Positions 51,913-60,932 of a stretch of 64,000 nucleotides of DNA are shown here, piece after piece. A program made the position numbers and the translations under genes. The stretch covers positions 143,233 to 207,232 of the forward strand of contig CAYSMF010000002.1 in NCBI GenBank assembly GCA_964432155.1, given 5' to 3'. The DNA is from UBA10438 sp964432155 (GTDB taxonomy: Bacteria > Bacteroidota > Ignavibacteria > Kapaibacteriales > Kapaibacteriaceae). Every line of letters begins with the position of its first letter. The stretch's first letter is position 1. The notes under the pieces are model-generated. The model did not search any database. It saw nothing but the letters and a program-made list of their open reading frames with translations, and was not told the origin of the DNA.

Positions 51913-52812
51913 CTACGCTCCATGCGGACCCGTGCGTGGGAGTGGCGAACGATCGCGGACGTAGTGATCCATCCACCAACGCATATCTGCATTGGATTCG
52001 TTCCGCCTTCCAGCCAACACGTGATCGGCATTGTCGTACATAATCAGTTTATACGGATGATGAAGTCGCTGGAGCTCGAGTGCGAGATGCAGAGAGTGAT
52101 CAGCATCAACACGACGGTCGCCCGTTCCATGAAGAACGAGCAACGGTGTGGTCGTACACAATTGATCTGCCCACATCACTGCGCTTCTGCGTTCGGCTTC
52201 CTGCTGCACGACTGCATCCGACGGCAAATGTTTCATCATCGTCTTGCGAATGTAGGCTGATGCATCAACGGCATTGATGCGCGTCGGAGCTCCGAATGTG
52301 ACGGCGGCACGGAACCGATCTGTGCGTGTGAGCATCATGAGTGCCATCATGCCACCGCGGCTTCCGCCGATCAGACCAATACGCTCACGGTCTACATACC
52401 CAAGTCCGTCGAGCAACGGCAGCAAATTGAGTGCGTCATCAACATCACCAGCACCCCACTCCTCGATGTCGCCTTCTGAGCCCCCTACCCCGCGGTAGTT
52501 CGATGCGATCGCCACGTAGCCCCAGGATGCATACATCCCGATGAGTGGCATGGCCGTCTCTGCGGTGAGCGCTCCACGAGGTCCACTGCCGCCGCGATTG
52601 AACACAATGGCGGGGAACGATGCTGGTCCGGCAGGGGGCAATGCTAGGAAGCCACGTATGCGGCGTCCATGACTCGCATACTCAATGGCATAGAGTGTTA
52701 CGGCTTCAAATCGCGCGAGATCTTCACCCGTAAGCGCACGACGAGCCATGGAGAGCGAGCTCGACGGAATCGCGAGCGGCTCGGCAGAGAGGAGCGTACC
52801 ATCAATCATCAT
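51913..52812 (-). CDS. Alpha/beta hydrolase, S9/prolyl-oligopeptidase-like
   Basis: The 299 residues form one alpha/beta-hydrolase domain with nucleophile Ser in IGLIGGSRGGMMALM, acid Asp in LHGTGDRRVD and His in YDNADHVLAG, the order and spacing of S9-type peptidases and related esterases. There is no propeller and no evident signal peptide. Start ATG 52812 or 52809 cannot be separated. It follows the amidohydrolase gene by two bases and may act on peptides or esters made by its secreted neighbours. Confidence 0.85.
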   Translation of the reverse strand: MMIDGTLLSAEPLAIPSSSLSMARRALTGEDLARFEAVTLYAIEYASHGRRIRGFLALPPAGPASFPAIVFNRGGSGPRGALTAETAMPLIGMYASWGYVAIASNYRGVGGSEGDIEEWGAGDVDDALNLLPLLDGLGYVDRERIGLIGGSRGGMMALMMLTRTDRFRAAVTFGAPTRINAVDASAYIRKTMMKHLPSDAVVQQEAERRSAVMWADQLCTTTPLLVLHGTGDRRVDADHSLHLALELQRLHHPYKLIMYDNADHVLAGRRNESNADMRWWMDHYVRDRSPLPRTGPHGA

Positions 52813-52814
52813 CG

Positions 52815-54113
52815 TTAGCGCTTCGAACGCTCGCGGTACTTCTTTGCAAGACGCTTGTGACGATTGCTGAGCTCGAGCTCGCGTCCGTCGATGAAGGCAT
52901 GAATCACATTGTTCGCCTTGCTGTCCATCGCATCACCGGTGCTTACGAAGAGCGTTGCGCTCTTCCCCACTTCAAGTGAACCATACGTTGCACCCACACC
53001 AAACATTTGCGCTGGCCAGAGCGACAGACCACGCAGCGCATCCAGCTCCGACAAGCCGAATGCACGCGCCGTACCAGCATGAAACGGAAGATTCCGCTGC
53101 TGCCATGCACCATCGTCTGAGAATGCAAATGGGATTCCAGCCTTCGCTAGCGTGGCTGGCAATGTAAATGGCGAGTCGTATCCGTCTTCGTCACGTCGTG
53201 GAAGTGCATGGACACGTGGGATGATAATCCCGACGCCGGCACGCTGTAATTGCTCAAGCATGAGCGGTGCATCGACGGCACCGCTGAGGATGACGCGTAC
53301 ATTCATCGCTTGTGAAAAGTCGAGAACGCTCTCGATCTGGCGACGCGTAGCACACTCGACGATGACAGGGACTGAATCTTCGAAGACGCAGCGCATGGCT
53401 TCGAAGCGAATATCGCGGAGCGAGGTATCAATGCCGGCACGCGCCTTTTCTGAGTAACCACGAGCAGCTGTGAACAGGTCATACACTTGACGAACATTTT
53501 GCTCGATGTCTTTGCGCTGTTCATCGGCACTCTTGCGCTGCCACCATGCACTCGTGATCTCCATCGATGGCCAGGAGAGGAGCAGACCTGATACACGCTT
53601 GACAGCGAGGTCTTCGCGCGTCCAGCCATCAAGACGCATCAGCGAGCTTTGACCAGAGACGAGTCCACCCTGCGGTGTGCTGTTGGCAAGGAGAATTCCA
53701 TTTGATCGAACAGTAGGAATAATCTCACTGTCGGGATTATACGCTGTTTCTGCGCGCGCATTTGGATTCAGCGAACCAACCTCTCCGAAATCACGAGTTG
53801 AACGAACTGCGTCAATCTCGGTCAATCCAAGTGTTGTTGATGGCGCGATAAAGCCAGGATAGACGCGGGCACCCTTGCAATCGATTGTGCGTGCATCAGA
53901 TGGAATCTGTGCTGTTGGACCAAGTGCCGTGATGACACCCTTGTCGAACACAATCGTACCATTTTGAATGGGCGCACCAACGGCCGTGTGAAGTGTGGCG
54001 TTGATCAGGGCGATCGGCTGGCGCTGTGGAGCACCAGGAATTTCGTCTCCAGCATGGAGTACGCTGCTTACCACAAGTGTGGCGAGCGCGACGAGAGTCA
54101 GGTAACGTTGCAT
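52815..54113 (-). CDS. Amidohydrolase-like secreted protein lacking the HxH metal motif
   Basis: The 432 residues start with a signal peptide (LTLVALATLVVSSVLHA) and keep the amidohydrolase layout: small beta domain (LINATLHTAVGAPIQNGTIVF), YPGFIAPSTTLGLTEID where active members have HxH, and the late SDDGAWQQRNLPFHAGTARAFGLSEL and GSLEVGKSATLFV. The HxH is replaced by Ser-Thr-Thr, so metal catalysis is doubtful. It heads the four-gene set down to pdxH, behind a structured leader. Confidence 0.82.
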   Translation of the reverse strand: MQRYLTLVALATLVVSSVLHAGDEIPGAPQRQPIALINATLHTAVGAPIQNGTIVFDKGVITALGPTAQIPSDARTIDCKGARVYPGFIAPSTTLGLTEIDAVRSTRDFGEVGSLNPNARAETAYNPDSEIIPTVRSNGILLANSTPQGGLVSGQSSLMRLDGWTREDLAVKRVSGLLLSWPSMEITSAWWQRKSADEQRKDIEQNVRQVYDLFTAARGYSEKARAGIDTSLRDIRFEAMRCVFEDSVPVIVECATRRQIESVLDFSQAMNVRVILSGAVDAPLMLEQLQRAGVGIIIPRVHALPRRDEDGYDSPFTLPATLAKAGIPFAFSDDGAWQQRNLPFHAGTARAFGLSELDALRGLSLWPAQMFGVGATYGSLEVGKSATLFVSTGDAMDSKANNVIHAFIDGRELELSNRHKRLAKKYRERSKR

Positions 54114-54130
54114 GGCAACAAACTTACTCC

Positions 54131-54182
54131 AAAAAAAAGGGAACCCCCAGACGTCACCACTCGTCTAGGGGCTCAGCGTCCC
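54131..54182 (-). promoter_or_regulatory. Attenuator-like hairpin in the amidohydrolase leader
   Basis: On the minus strand GGGA, CCCC, bulge T, AGACG pair with CGTCT, GGGG, TCCC, followed at once by eight T. It lies between a TAnnTTTG box (54210-54217) and the ATG at 54113. Terminator shape inside a leader suggests attenuation; no known riboswitch class recognised. Confidence 0.5.
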
Positions 54183-54209
54183 GGGCACTAAAGCGCCACA
54201 GAGACATCA

Positions 54210-54217
54210 CAAATGTA
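54210..54217 (-). promoter_or_regulatory. Amidohydrolase operon promoter -7 box
   Basis: TACATTTG on the minus strand fits TAnnTTTG; about 97 bases upstream of the ATG. No good -33 element. Confidence 0.45.
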
Positions 54218-54281
54218 TCACGAAACTGCAATTATGTGCGCAGTTTTGTCACGCAAATTTTGTCAGTTGAAAAAATCTAAC

Positions 54282-54289
54282 GATGTTTG
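54282..54289 (+). promoter_or_regulatory. tRNA-Pro promoter -7 box
   Basis: GATGTTTG, one mismatch to TAnnTTTG, with TTTG 19 bases upstream (54259-54262), nine bases before the tRNA. Confidence 0.5.
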
Positions 54290-54298
54290 TGGCCCGTA

Positions 54299-54373
54299 CG
54301 GGGTGTAGCGTAGCCCGGTTAGCGCGTCTGCTTTGGGAGCAGAAGGTCGCAGGTTCGAATCCTGCCACCCCGA
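54299..54373 (+). tRNA. tRNA-Pro (anticodon TGG)
   Basis: Cloverleaf with acceptor CGGGGTG/CACCCCG, anticodon stem TCTGC/GCAGA and loop TTTGGGA (TGG), T arm GCAGGTTCGAATCCTGC, discriminator A. CCA not encoded. Confidence 0.97.
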
Positions 54374-54382
54374 CAACAGAAT

Positions 54383-54421
54383 GCCCTCGTCAGCATTGAG
54401 CTGACGAGGGCGTTTTCTTTT
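54383..54421 (+). terminator. Terminator of tRNA-Pro
   Basis: GCCCTCGTCAGC pairs perfectly with GCTGACGAGGGC around ATTGA, followed by GTTTTCTTTT: a classical intrinsic terminator ten bases after the tRNA. Confidence 0.95.
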
Positions 54422-54438
54422 GGGGCATCCAAAAGCGG

Positions 54439-55095
54439 TTAGAGGGCCGCCAGCTTCTTGAGATCGACCGAGGCTGCGATCGAGCGGACCGTTTCGAGGG
54501 ATGTTTGGTTTGTTCCCGTTACTTCGAGAACAAAACGTCCGCCCAGCGAATAGACCACGGTAGCATTCTTGCTGTCCTTCTTCAAGCTTTCAAAACCGTT
54601 AATCATCGGATCATCAGTCTGGAAGGTCTTGGAGATCTCTGTGTCGTTTTCCATCGCAATTGGGAGCGAGAACACAGCCGTGGCTGATTCCCACCCACTC
54701 GCCGAGGCATTGTAGTCTACCAGTGTTACCGTCACACGCGCCCCCGACTGTGCTGTGTAGGACGCACTGACGCGCGACAGGGACATGCCAGGCGTGGACA
54801 CCTGCTCTGTTGTTGGAGTGCCGGAGGTATACCCGGCAATCGATACGGGCAGGTATTGCTTCAATGATGCGGCTGGCATTGCAAGTGTGTCGCCCTTCGC
54901 GCGACGAGCATCGCGGCGCTCAGTTACGAGCTTCATTGCCTTCGCCATTTCGGAGTCTTCTTCGGGAAGTCCAAACAAGTCCTCAGAGGCTTGCGTGTCT
55001 TGTGCAGGCAAGTCGGCAGGCGCGTCACCTTGGCCGGCGCAACCAACCATGATGACTCCTGCAACGAGCATCGAGATAATAAAACGGAACTGCAT
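54439..55095 (-). CDS. Putative lipoprotein, unknown function
   Basis: From ATG 55095 the protein has 218 residues: lipoprotein signal ending VAGVIMVGC, an acidic Ala/Asp/Glu-rich linker, a helical segment (KAMKLVTERRDARRAKGD), and a mixed alpha/beta domain with ARVTVTLVDYNASASGWESA and a late RFVLEVTGTNQTSLETVRS. The last part resembles domains that bind or monitor a membrane neighbour, but no family is recognised. Divergent from the peroxiredoxin-propeller gene. Confidence 0.8.
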   Translation of the reverse strand: MQFRFIISMLVAGVIMVGCAGQGDAPADLPAQDTQASEDLFGLPEEDSEMAKAMKLVTERRDARRAKGDTLAMPAASLKQYLPVSIAGYTSGTPTTEQVSTPGMSLSRVSASYTAQSGARVTVTLVDYNASASGWESATAVFSLPIAMENDTEISKTFQTDDPMINGFESLKKDSKNATVVYSLGGRFVLEVTGTNQTSLETVRSIAASVDLKKLAAL

Positions 55096-55174
55096 GCGTG
55101 ATCTCGCGGAGAATGTTGAAGAATGGCGGTAACTTTCAGCTATCACACGGCGTTGTACCGTTGTTACCACACGC

Positions 55175-55182
55175 CAAAACTA
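55175..55182 (-). promoter_or_regulatory. Lipoprotein promoter -7 box
   Basis: TAGTTTTG on the minus strand fits TAnnTTTG, preceded by CG, 79 bases before ATG 55095 in the divergent gap. Confidence 0.45.
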
Positions 55183-55192
55183 CGAGTAAATC

Positions 55193-58078
55193 ATGGCATT
55201 CATGAACAACAGCGTTCCTGTGTTTTCACGGTCGATCTTCCTTGCACTTGCCTTTTGCGGACTCCTTGGTGTAGGCGCGCAGGGTGCCAGTTTCGACGAT
55301 GGTCAGGCGCACGGCACGCGTTTTTTTGCCCCTTCGCTAACGACGAATGAACGACTGCCGAATGGATTGTCAAATCCGGCAGAGCCCACAATCATCATCC
55401 GGTACCTCGGCTATCGTTGTTCGCATTGCGTCGAGCACCTGCGATATGTCAACGAACACGCTGCGAAATTGCGCGCACTTGGTGTGCGTGTGATTGCCAC
55501 AAGTCCTGATCCTGCGTCTCGTTGGCACGACCTTGTCCGTCGCCTCTCGATTGACACACTCACGTTCCGATACGTGAGCGATCCCAACAACGAGCTCGCT
55601 GAACAACTCGGCGCAACGCCAGTCCTGAACGATACCATGTTCGACGCGCATGCCGTGATTGTCGCACGTGACGGTCGCGTCACGCTGAGCGTTATCTCCG
55701 ACCAGCCCTACATGGATGTTGAGCGAATGATTGCTCATGCCGTTCCTCCAGCGGCGATGATGCTCGAGAGTGCACAGAGCATCGATCAATACCTGACCTC
55801 CCCCATTGCTGTGACGCGAATTGCAACTGCTGACGATGGAATTACCGCACCGATCGATCTCGATTTTGCGCGGAGCCCACTCCACGGCAACGATCTCTGG
55901 GTAGTAACTGCTGAACCCAAGGGTCACGCTATCACGATCCTGCACAATGCTGGCACGCCGCAGCAAGCGATTCGCAAGAAGAAGGATTCGCGAGCCTATC
56001 ACTTCATGTGGCGTACGATGGGCATTGCCATGGGCAACAATGGTTCGTTCGCAACAGCACAGAATGGCGAACCAGGAAACAACGATTTGAACTACATGTT
56101 CATGGGACCAACCTTGTGGTCGGCAGACACAGCTGTGTTTGCGTCACGGTACCAGGAGGATAACGACAAGCTCGCATCCCACCTGGACATGCTCCACCAG
56201 AGTCCATGGGGTCTCGGAATCGCGCACGATACGGCGAATGTCTACTGGGTTCTCGACGCGCGCTACAAGGACATCTGTCGCTACGACTTTCGCGATCCCC
56301 ACGAAGTTGGTGGCACCGATCACCGCGACGGCATCATTCATCGATACAGCGATGTCGCCATCACACCGGCAGAGCGTGGACGTCCAGCGCATATTGATCT
56401 GGATGCATCGACGGGGTTCCTCTACTACATCGATCCAGGCAAGGGCTCAGTTCACGTGCTCGACACAAAGTCTGGTGAACGCGACCAGCCCCTTGTCCCG
56501 CCACGTGAGAGTTCCGAAAATCTCGCTGAGTTCATCAGCATGAAGAATGCGGTTACACGCATGGTTGTCAAGCCTGGAATCATCACAGAGCCTGTTGGAC
56601 TCGAGGTGTATGGTAATCGTCTCCTCGTGGGCGATCGTGCAACCGGGATGATTCACGTGTTTGCCATCTCCGATACCACTGTCACACGCAAGGGCAGCAT
56701 CGTTACGGGAGCAACGGCGCTCCACGGAATCACGGTAGGTCCAGATGGACGTATTTGGTTCGTCGACAATGCTCTTGGTGTTGTCGGCCGTTTGGATGTG
56801 AGCTCGGCTGTCATGATCTCCACATCTGAGCGTGTACGCACGATCCGCCCCATCGATACCATCACGGTCACCTTGACCAACGGCATAAGGGTGAGTGACA
56901 GCCTCCGCGTGCGCTATCGCTTTACGCGCAATGTTGACGGCAGGCAAACATCATGGTCATTCACCGCTCGGCTTCCTGAATTGCAGGCTGGCGAGTCACG
57001 GTCGGTGACCATTCCAGTATCCATTCCCGACAGTCTCAGTCTGTGGACGTGCGACGTATCCGTTGTTGCAACCACTGGTGCTGTTGAACGCTCAACAGCC
57101 ATAACGCTAGTACCACGCAACGTTCGTAAAGCTATCGTCAACGACGAACTCAATGGAACATTCGACATCGTGGGTGCAGTTGCCCAAACCGATCGACGCA
57201 ACTATGTGCCCTTCACATCGGATGTGTTTACGATCGTTGCCAACGACCTACCAGTGCTGAAGACTGTTCTTTGGAATGCCGGCAGCTTTGGAGAATTAAA
57301 CGATGTTGACGACGCCGTTGTCCGTTCACTTCTCACGCGACAAATTGAAGTGTTCTTGATTGGCGACGATCCCCTCCTGCTCCGCACCGACCTGCCGGGT
57401 GTTACCGCATTCTTCACCGCATTTGGCGCGCGCCTGCGCGGCGTTGATGTTGTCGAGAACGATAACGGCCAACGTGTCATGCGTGGTGTGCTTGCCGACC
57501 CAGTCACTGCAGGCATGTCCGACGTCGACGTTCAGCTCCCACGTCTCGACCACCATCGCGGTGGCAAGTACGTGCCGAACATGAAGTTCCAGCTGATCTC
57601 GCCAGCACGAGGAATGCTGATACGGGCAGACACCGTGATCTGCGCTGTGCGCAACCAGACGACGACGTATCGATCGATCATTCTTGGTGTTAACGCATCT
57701 CGATTCCTCGACGGACAACAGCGCACGCAGATTCTCGACAAGGGGCTTGCATGGCTTGAAGAGTTTGCAAACCAAGACACGATTGATAACCCAACGAGTG
57801 TCGACGACATCACGCATAGTGTGCGCAGTGGGATTGATGTGCGTGTTGGAGCAAATCCAGTTGTGACGGGCACGCAATGGAATCTGCGCTCTGCGTCGGA
57901 TGCACATGTTACCGTTGCACTCTACACCGCAGCTGGTCAACGCGTTGGAACGCTCTACGAGGGTCCATCATCCCAGGCACACGGCACATTGCACGTCGAT
58001 CATCTCCCGACTGGAGCGTATTTTCTCGTCGGTCGTACAAACGACGATGTTGATCACTGCACGATCATCGTACGGTAA
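55193..58078 (+). CDS. Peroxiredoxin-like/beta-propeller multidomain protein with T9SS sorting domain
   Basis: The 961 residues comprise: signal peptide (about 1-31); a thioredoxin-fold AhpC/TSA-like domain (60-185) with YLGYRCSHCVEHLRYV (Cys76, Cys79) and VIATSPDPASRW; a propeller of NHL-like repeats (about 210-545: GLGIAHDTANVYWVLDARY, GLEVYGNRLLVGDRATGMIHVF, GITVGPDGRIWFVDN, quoted in parts); a beta-sandwich (550-660); a flavodoxin- or amidotransferase-like alpha/beta domain (680-800, AGSFGELNDVDDAVVRSLL); and a type A T9SS domain (880-961). Probably an extracellular redox-linked binding protein. relA/spoT follows by five bases. Confidence 0.85.
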   Translation: MAFMNNSVPVFSRSIFLALAFCGLLGVGAQGASFDDGQAHGTRFFAPSLTTNERLPNGLSNPAEPTIIIRYLGYRCSHCVEHLRYVNEHAAKLRALGVRVIATSPDPASRWHDLVRRLSIDTLTFRYVSDPNNELAEQLGATPVLNDTMFDAHAVIVARDGRVTLSVISDQPYMDVERMIAHAVPPAAMMLESAQSIDQYLTSPIAVTRIATADDGITAPIDLDFARSPLHGNDLWVVTAEPKGHAITILHNAGTPQQAIRKKKDSRAYHFMWRTMGIAMGNNGSFATAQNGEPGNNDLNYMFMGPTLWSADTAVFASRYQEDNDKLASHLDMLHQSPWGLGIAHDTANVYWVLDARYKDICRYDFRDPHEVGGTDHRDGIIHRYSDVAITPAERGRPAHIDLDASTGFLYYIDPGKGSVHVLDTKSGERDQPLVPPRESSENLAEFISMKNAVTRMVVKPGIITEPVGLEVYGNRLLVGDRATGMIHVFAISDTTVTRKGSIVTGATALHGITVGPDGRIWFVDNALGVVGRLDVSSAVMISTSERVRTIRPIDTITVTLTNGIRVSDSLRVRYRFTRNVDGRQTSWSFTARLPELQAGESRSVTIPVSIPDSLSLWTCDVSVVATTGAVERSTAITLVPRNVRKAIVNDELNGTFDIVGAVAQTDRRNYVPFTSDVFTIVANDLPVLKTVLWNAGSFGELNDVDDAVVRSLLTRQIEVFLIGDDPLLLRTDLPGVTAFFTAFGARLRGVDVVENDNGQRVMRGVLADPVTAGMSDVDVQLPRLDHHRGGKYVPNMKFQLISPARGMLIRADTVICAVRNQTTTYRSIILGVNASRFLDGQQRTQILDKGLAWLEEFANQDTIDNPTSVDDITHSVRSGIDVRVGANPVVTGTQWNLRSASDAHVTVALYTAAGQRVGTLYEGPSSQAHGTLHVDHLPTGAYFLVGRTNDDVDHCTIIVR

Positions 58079-58083
58079 AACAC

Positions 58084-60339
58084 GTGTCCCCACAACGAGT
58101 CACACAGCGTAGATCTGCCTCCGACGAACCACCCTACATCTTTGGTCATGATGTCGAGGCCGATCTTGCATTTCTTATCGCAGAGGGAAAGAAGCACCTT
58201 CAGCGGTTTAATGTCGACCTCGTATCACGTGCATTCCGTTTCTGTGTGCAGGCTCATAAACTCGACCGTCGAGTAAGCGGAGAGCCATACTATACGCACC
58301 CTGCGAACGTTGCACTGATTGTTATCCGTGAAATTCCACTGGATGATGTCAGTGTTGTTGCGGCGCTGCTGCACGATGTTGTTGAAGACACGTCCTTCTC
58401 GCTCAAAGATCTACGCGCAGAGTTCGGTGCAGAAGTTGCCGACATTGTCGATGGGGCCACGAAGATCAGCGACGTGTTCAAGAGCCGAGAGATCACGCAG
58501 GCCGAAACGTATCGCAAACTTCTGTTGTCGCTCGTCAATGACGTGCGCGTGATTCTTGTGAAGTTTGCTGATCGTCTCCACAACATGCGCACCATTGACT
58601 CTCTCTCGAGGGAACGTCAGGAACGCATGGCGCGCGAGACGATGGAGATCTATGCCCCGTTCGCTCACCGATTCGGATTGGGCAACATTAAGTGGGAGCT
58701 CGAGGACCTTTCGTTCAAGGTGCTGCATCGTGATGCGTATGACGACATCAAGCGTCAGCTCAACACAACTCGCGAAGAGCGTGAACAGTTTATTGAGCGG
58801 TTTAGCAAGCCAATTGCCGAAAAGCTCGCCGAACATGGCGTTGCCTTCGAGATTAACGGACGTCCCAAGCACCTGTATTCGATCTACAAGAAAATGATTG
58901 CACAGGGCAAGTCGATCGACGAGCTGTTCGATCTCTTTGCCGTGCGCATCATCCTGGATACCGAAGAAAACAACGACTGCTTTCTTGCCTACGGCATCAT
59001 CAGTGAGATCTATCGTCCGGTTCCTGAACGCTTCAAGAACTACATCAGCGTTCCGAAGAAGAACGGCTATCAGTCATTACACACCACCGTGATCAGCAAT
59101 GACGGTAAGCGTGTTGAGGTGCAGATCCGCACGCGGGCGATGCACGACTTCGCAGAGCGTGGTGTGGCGGCACACTTTCGATACAAGGCATCGACTGGTG
59201 GTACCGCATCATGGGTTGATTCGACAGACCTTGAGGAGTGGGCCAACTGGGTGCGCGACGTGTTCGAAAACGCTGGTGAAGAAGCGGCGCAGGAACTCCT
59301 TGAAAGCTTCAAGCTCAATCTGTACCAGGATGAGATCTACGTCTTTACCCCGAAGGGCGATCTCCGCATTCTTCCAAAGGGTGCGACTCCCCTCGACTTC
59401 GCCTTTGATATCCACTCGCAGGTTGGCGCTCGGTGCATCGGCGCAAAGGTCAACGGTAAGATCGTTCCACTCGATCACGCTCTGAACACGGGAGATCAGG
59501 TTGTTATCCTGACGTCGAAGAATCAGACGCCGCATCGTGACTGGGAGCGTATTGCTGTTACTCATAAGGCCAAGGCACACATTCGTCGCATTCTCAACGA
59601 AGAACGCCGTGCTCGTGTTATTGAGGGCCGCGAACTTTGGGAGAAGCGGGCAAAGAAGCTCGATCTCCACATCAATGACGATACGCTCGAGAAGCTTGTC
59701 GTTGGGCTCAAGTACGACAGTCGTACCGACTTTTTTGCCGCGCTCGGAACAGGAGCCATCAGTCCTGAAACAGCCGGCGAAATGATCCTCGAGGCTCTCA
59801 GGCCCCCTGCCCCAGCGGAGGCACTGCATGCAGCTGGCACAAAACAACCATCCTTCAGTGCTACTGCCCGTGATCGGTCAAAGGGCGTGTACATCGTTGG
59901 TGACGGGAAGCCGAGTGCAAGGGTCATGTTCTCGTATGCGCGATGCTGCAACCCTGTTCCAGGTGACGCTATTGTGGGAATTGTGACAATTGGGAGCGGT
60001 ATCAAGGTGCACCGGTCGGGATGCCACAATGTGACGAACCTCCAGGAGAAACTCCGTCCGCGGCTTGTTGATCTTGCGTGGTCTGCCTCGCAGGACGGAC
60101 AATTCCTTGCAGCGGTCAAGATTACCGGTGACGACCGTCCGGGCATGCTTAACGACATCACCAGTGCTGTTGTTGACGTTCAGAAAACGAACATTCGCGG
60201 TGTGAACATTGATGCCTACGATGCGAATTTCGAGGGCATTCTCACCGTCTACGTGACCGATACCGACCACCTCCAGAAAATCTTCGATAAGCTGATGAAG
60301 ATCAAGGGGGTTCGCACCGTCGACCGCTTTGAGGGGTAA
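58084..60339 (+). CDS. RelA/SpoT-family bifunctional (p)ppGpp synthetase/hydrolase
   Basis: This enzyme makes and degrades the stringent alarmone (p)ppGpp. The 751 residues contain an intact HD hydrolase site (YTHPANVAL with His72; ALLHDVVEDT with His97-Asp98), the synthetase domain (GRPKHLYSIYKKM, KNYISVPKKNGYQSLHTTV), TGS (FTPKGDLRILPKGATPLDFAF, in part), the Cys-containing helical region (RCCNPVPGD) and a C-terminal ACT domain. Both active sites look complete, so it is a Rel/SpoT-type enzyme. Start is GTG 58084. Confidence 0.96.
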   Translation: MSPQRVTQRRSASDEPPYIFGHDVEADLAFLIAEGKKHLQRFNVDLVSRAFRFCVQAHKLDRRVSGEPYYTHPANVALIVIREIPLDDVSVVAALLHDVVEDTSFSLKDLRAEFGAEVADIVDGATKISDVFKSREITQAETYRKLLLSLVNDVRVILVKFADRLHNMRTIDSLSRERQERMARETMEIYAPFAHRFGLGNIKWELEDLSFKVLHRDAYDDIKRQLNTTREEREQFIERFSKPIAEKLAEHGVAFEINGRPKHLYSIYKKMIAQGKSIDELFDLFAVRIILDTEENNDCFLAYGIISEIYRPVPERFKNYISVPKKNGYQSLHTTVISNDGKRVEVQIRTRAMHDFAERGVAAHFRYKASTGGTASWVDSTDLEEWANWVRDVFENAGEEAAQELLESFKLNLYQDEIYVFTPKGDLRILPKGATPLDFAFDIHSQVGARCIGAKVNGKIVPLDHALNTGDQVVILTSKNQTPHRDWERIAVTHKAKAHIRRILNEERRARVIEGRELWEKRAKKLDLHINDDTLEKLVVGLKYDSRTDFFAALGTGAISPETAGEMILEALRPPAPAEALHAAGTKQPSFSATARDRSKGVYIVGDGKPSARVMFSYARCCNPVPGDAIVGIVTIGSGIKVHRSGCHNVTNLQEKLRPRLVDLAWSASQDGQFLAAVKITGDDRPGMLNDITSAVVDVQKTNIRGVNIDAYDANFEGILTVYVTDTDHLQKIFDKLMKIKGVRTVDRFEG

Positions 60340-60365
60340 GGCCCTCGGTGCGCCGGTGCAATTCG

Positions 60366-60373
60366 TATATTTG
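60366..60373 (+). promoter_or_regulatory. nuoJK promoter -7 box
   Basis: TATATTTG preceded by CG, 38 bases before the nuoJ GTG. No clear -33 element. Confidence 0.55.
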
Positions 60374-60411
60374 GCAGCATTCATTTACTCCCATTTCACG
60401 GATCACCTGCA

Positions 60412-60927
60412 GTGAGTTTACAGTCGCTTCTGTTTGCCGTGTTCGCAATTGGTGCCGTTGCCTCGGCAATTGCAACGATCACACGCAAGAACCCAGTGGC
60501 CTCTGCCATGTCGCTTGTGGCACACTTCTTCATGCTAACTGGCTTGTACCTCACACTGGAGGCGCAATTCGTTGCTGCCGTGCAGGTCTTGGTCTACGCT
60601 GGCGCAATCATGGTCTTGGTGGTCTTTGTGATCATGCTCCTGAATGTCGGACGTGAGTCGCAGGCATCGGGCGGGCGGCCCGTGCGCACCACGCTCGGCA
60701 CACTCCTAGCGGTGCTTCTCGTTGGAATGATCAGCGTTACAATCGCGGCTCGTCCAACAGGACTCAACGCACTGGCGCCGACGGCAACCGAAATCGGAAC
60801 AACGCAGGCCATCGGACAGTCACTCTTCACGACCTACCTCTTCCCGTTTGAGGCAGTGTCGCTGTTGTTGCTCGCCGCACTCATCGGTGCCGTTATTCTT
60901 GCAAAGCGTCACGTTCAGGAAGGTTAA
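60412..60927 (+). CDS. nuoJ: NADH-quinone oxidoreductase subunit J (complex I)
   Basis: NuoJ is a small membrane subunit near the quinone end of complex I. The 171-residue protein has five membrane segments with KNPVASAMSLVAHFFML, EAQFVAAVQVLVYAGAIMVL and FVIMLLNV, typical of NuoJ. Start is GTG 60412. With nuoK it forms a small unit about 16 kb from nuoGHI, with its own promoter. Confidence 0.95.
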   Translation: MSLQSLLFAVFAIGAVASAIATITRKNPVASAMSLVAHFFMLTGLYLTLEAQFVAAVQVLVYAGAIMVLVVFVIMLLNVGRESQASGGRPVRTTLGTLLAVLLVGMISVTIAARPTGLNALAPTATEIGTTQAIGQSLFTTYLFPFEAVSLLLLAALIGAVILAKRHVQEG

Positions 60928-60932
60928 GACCA

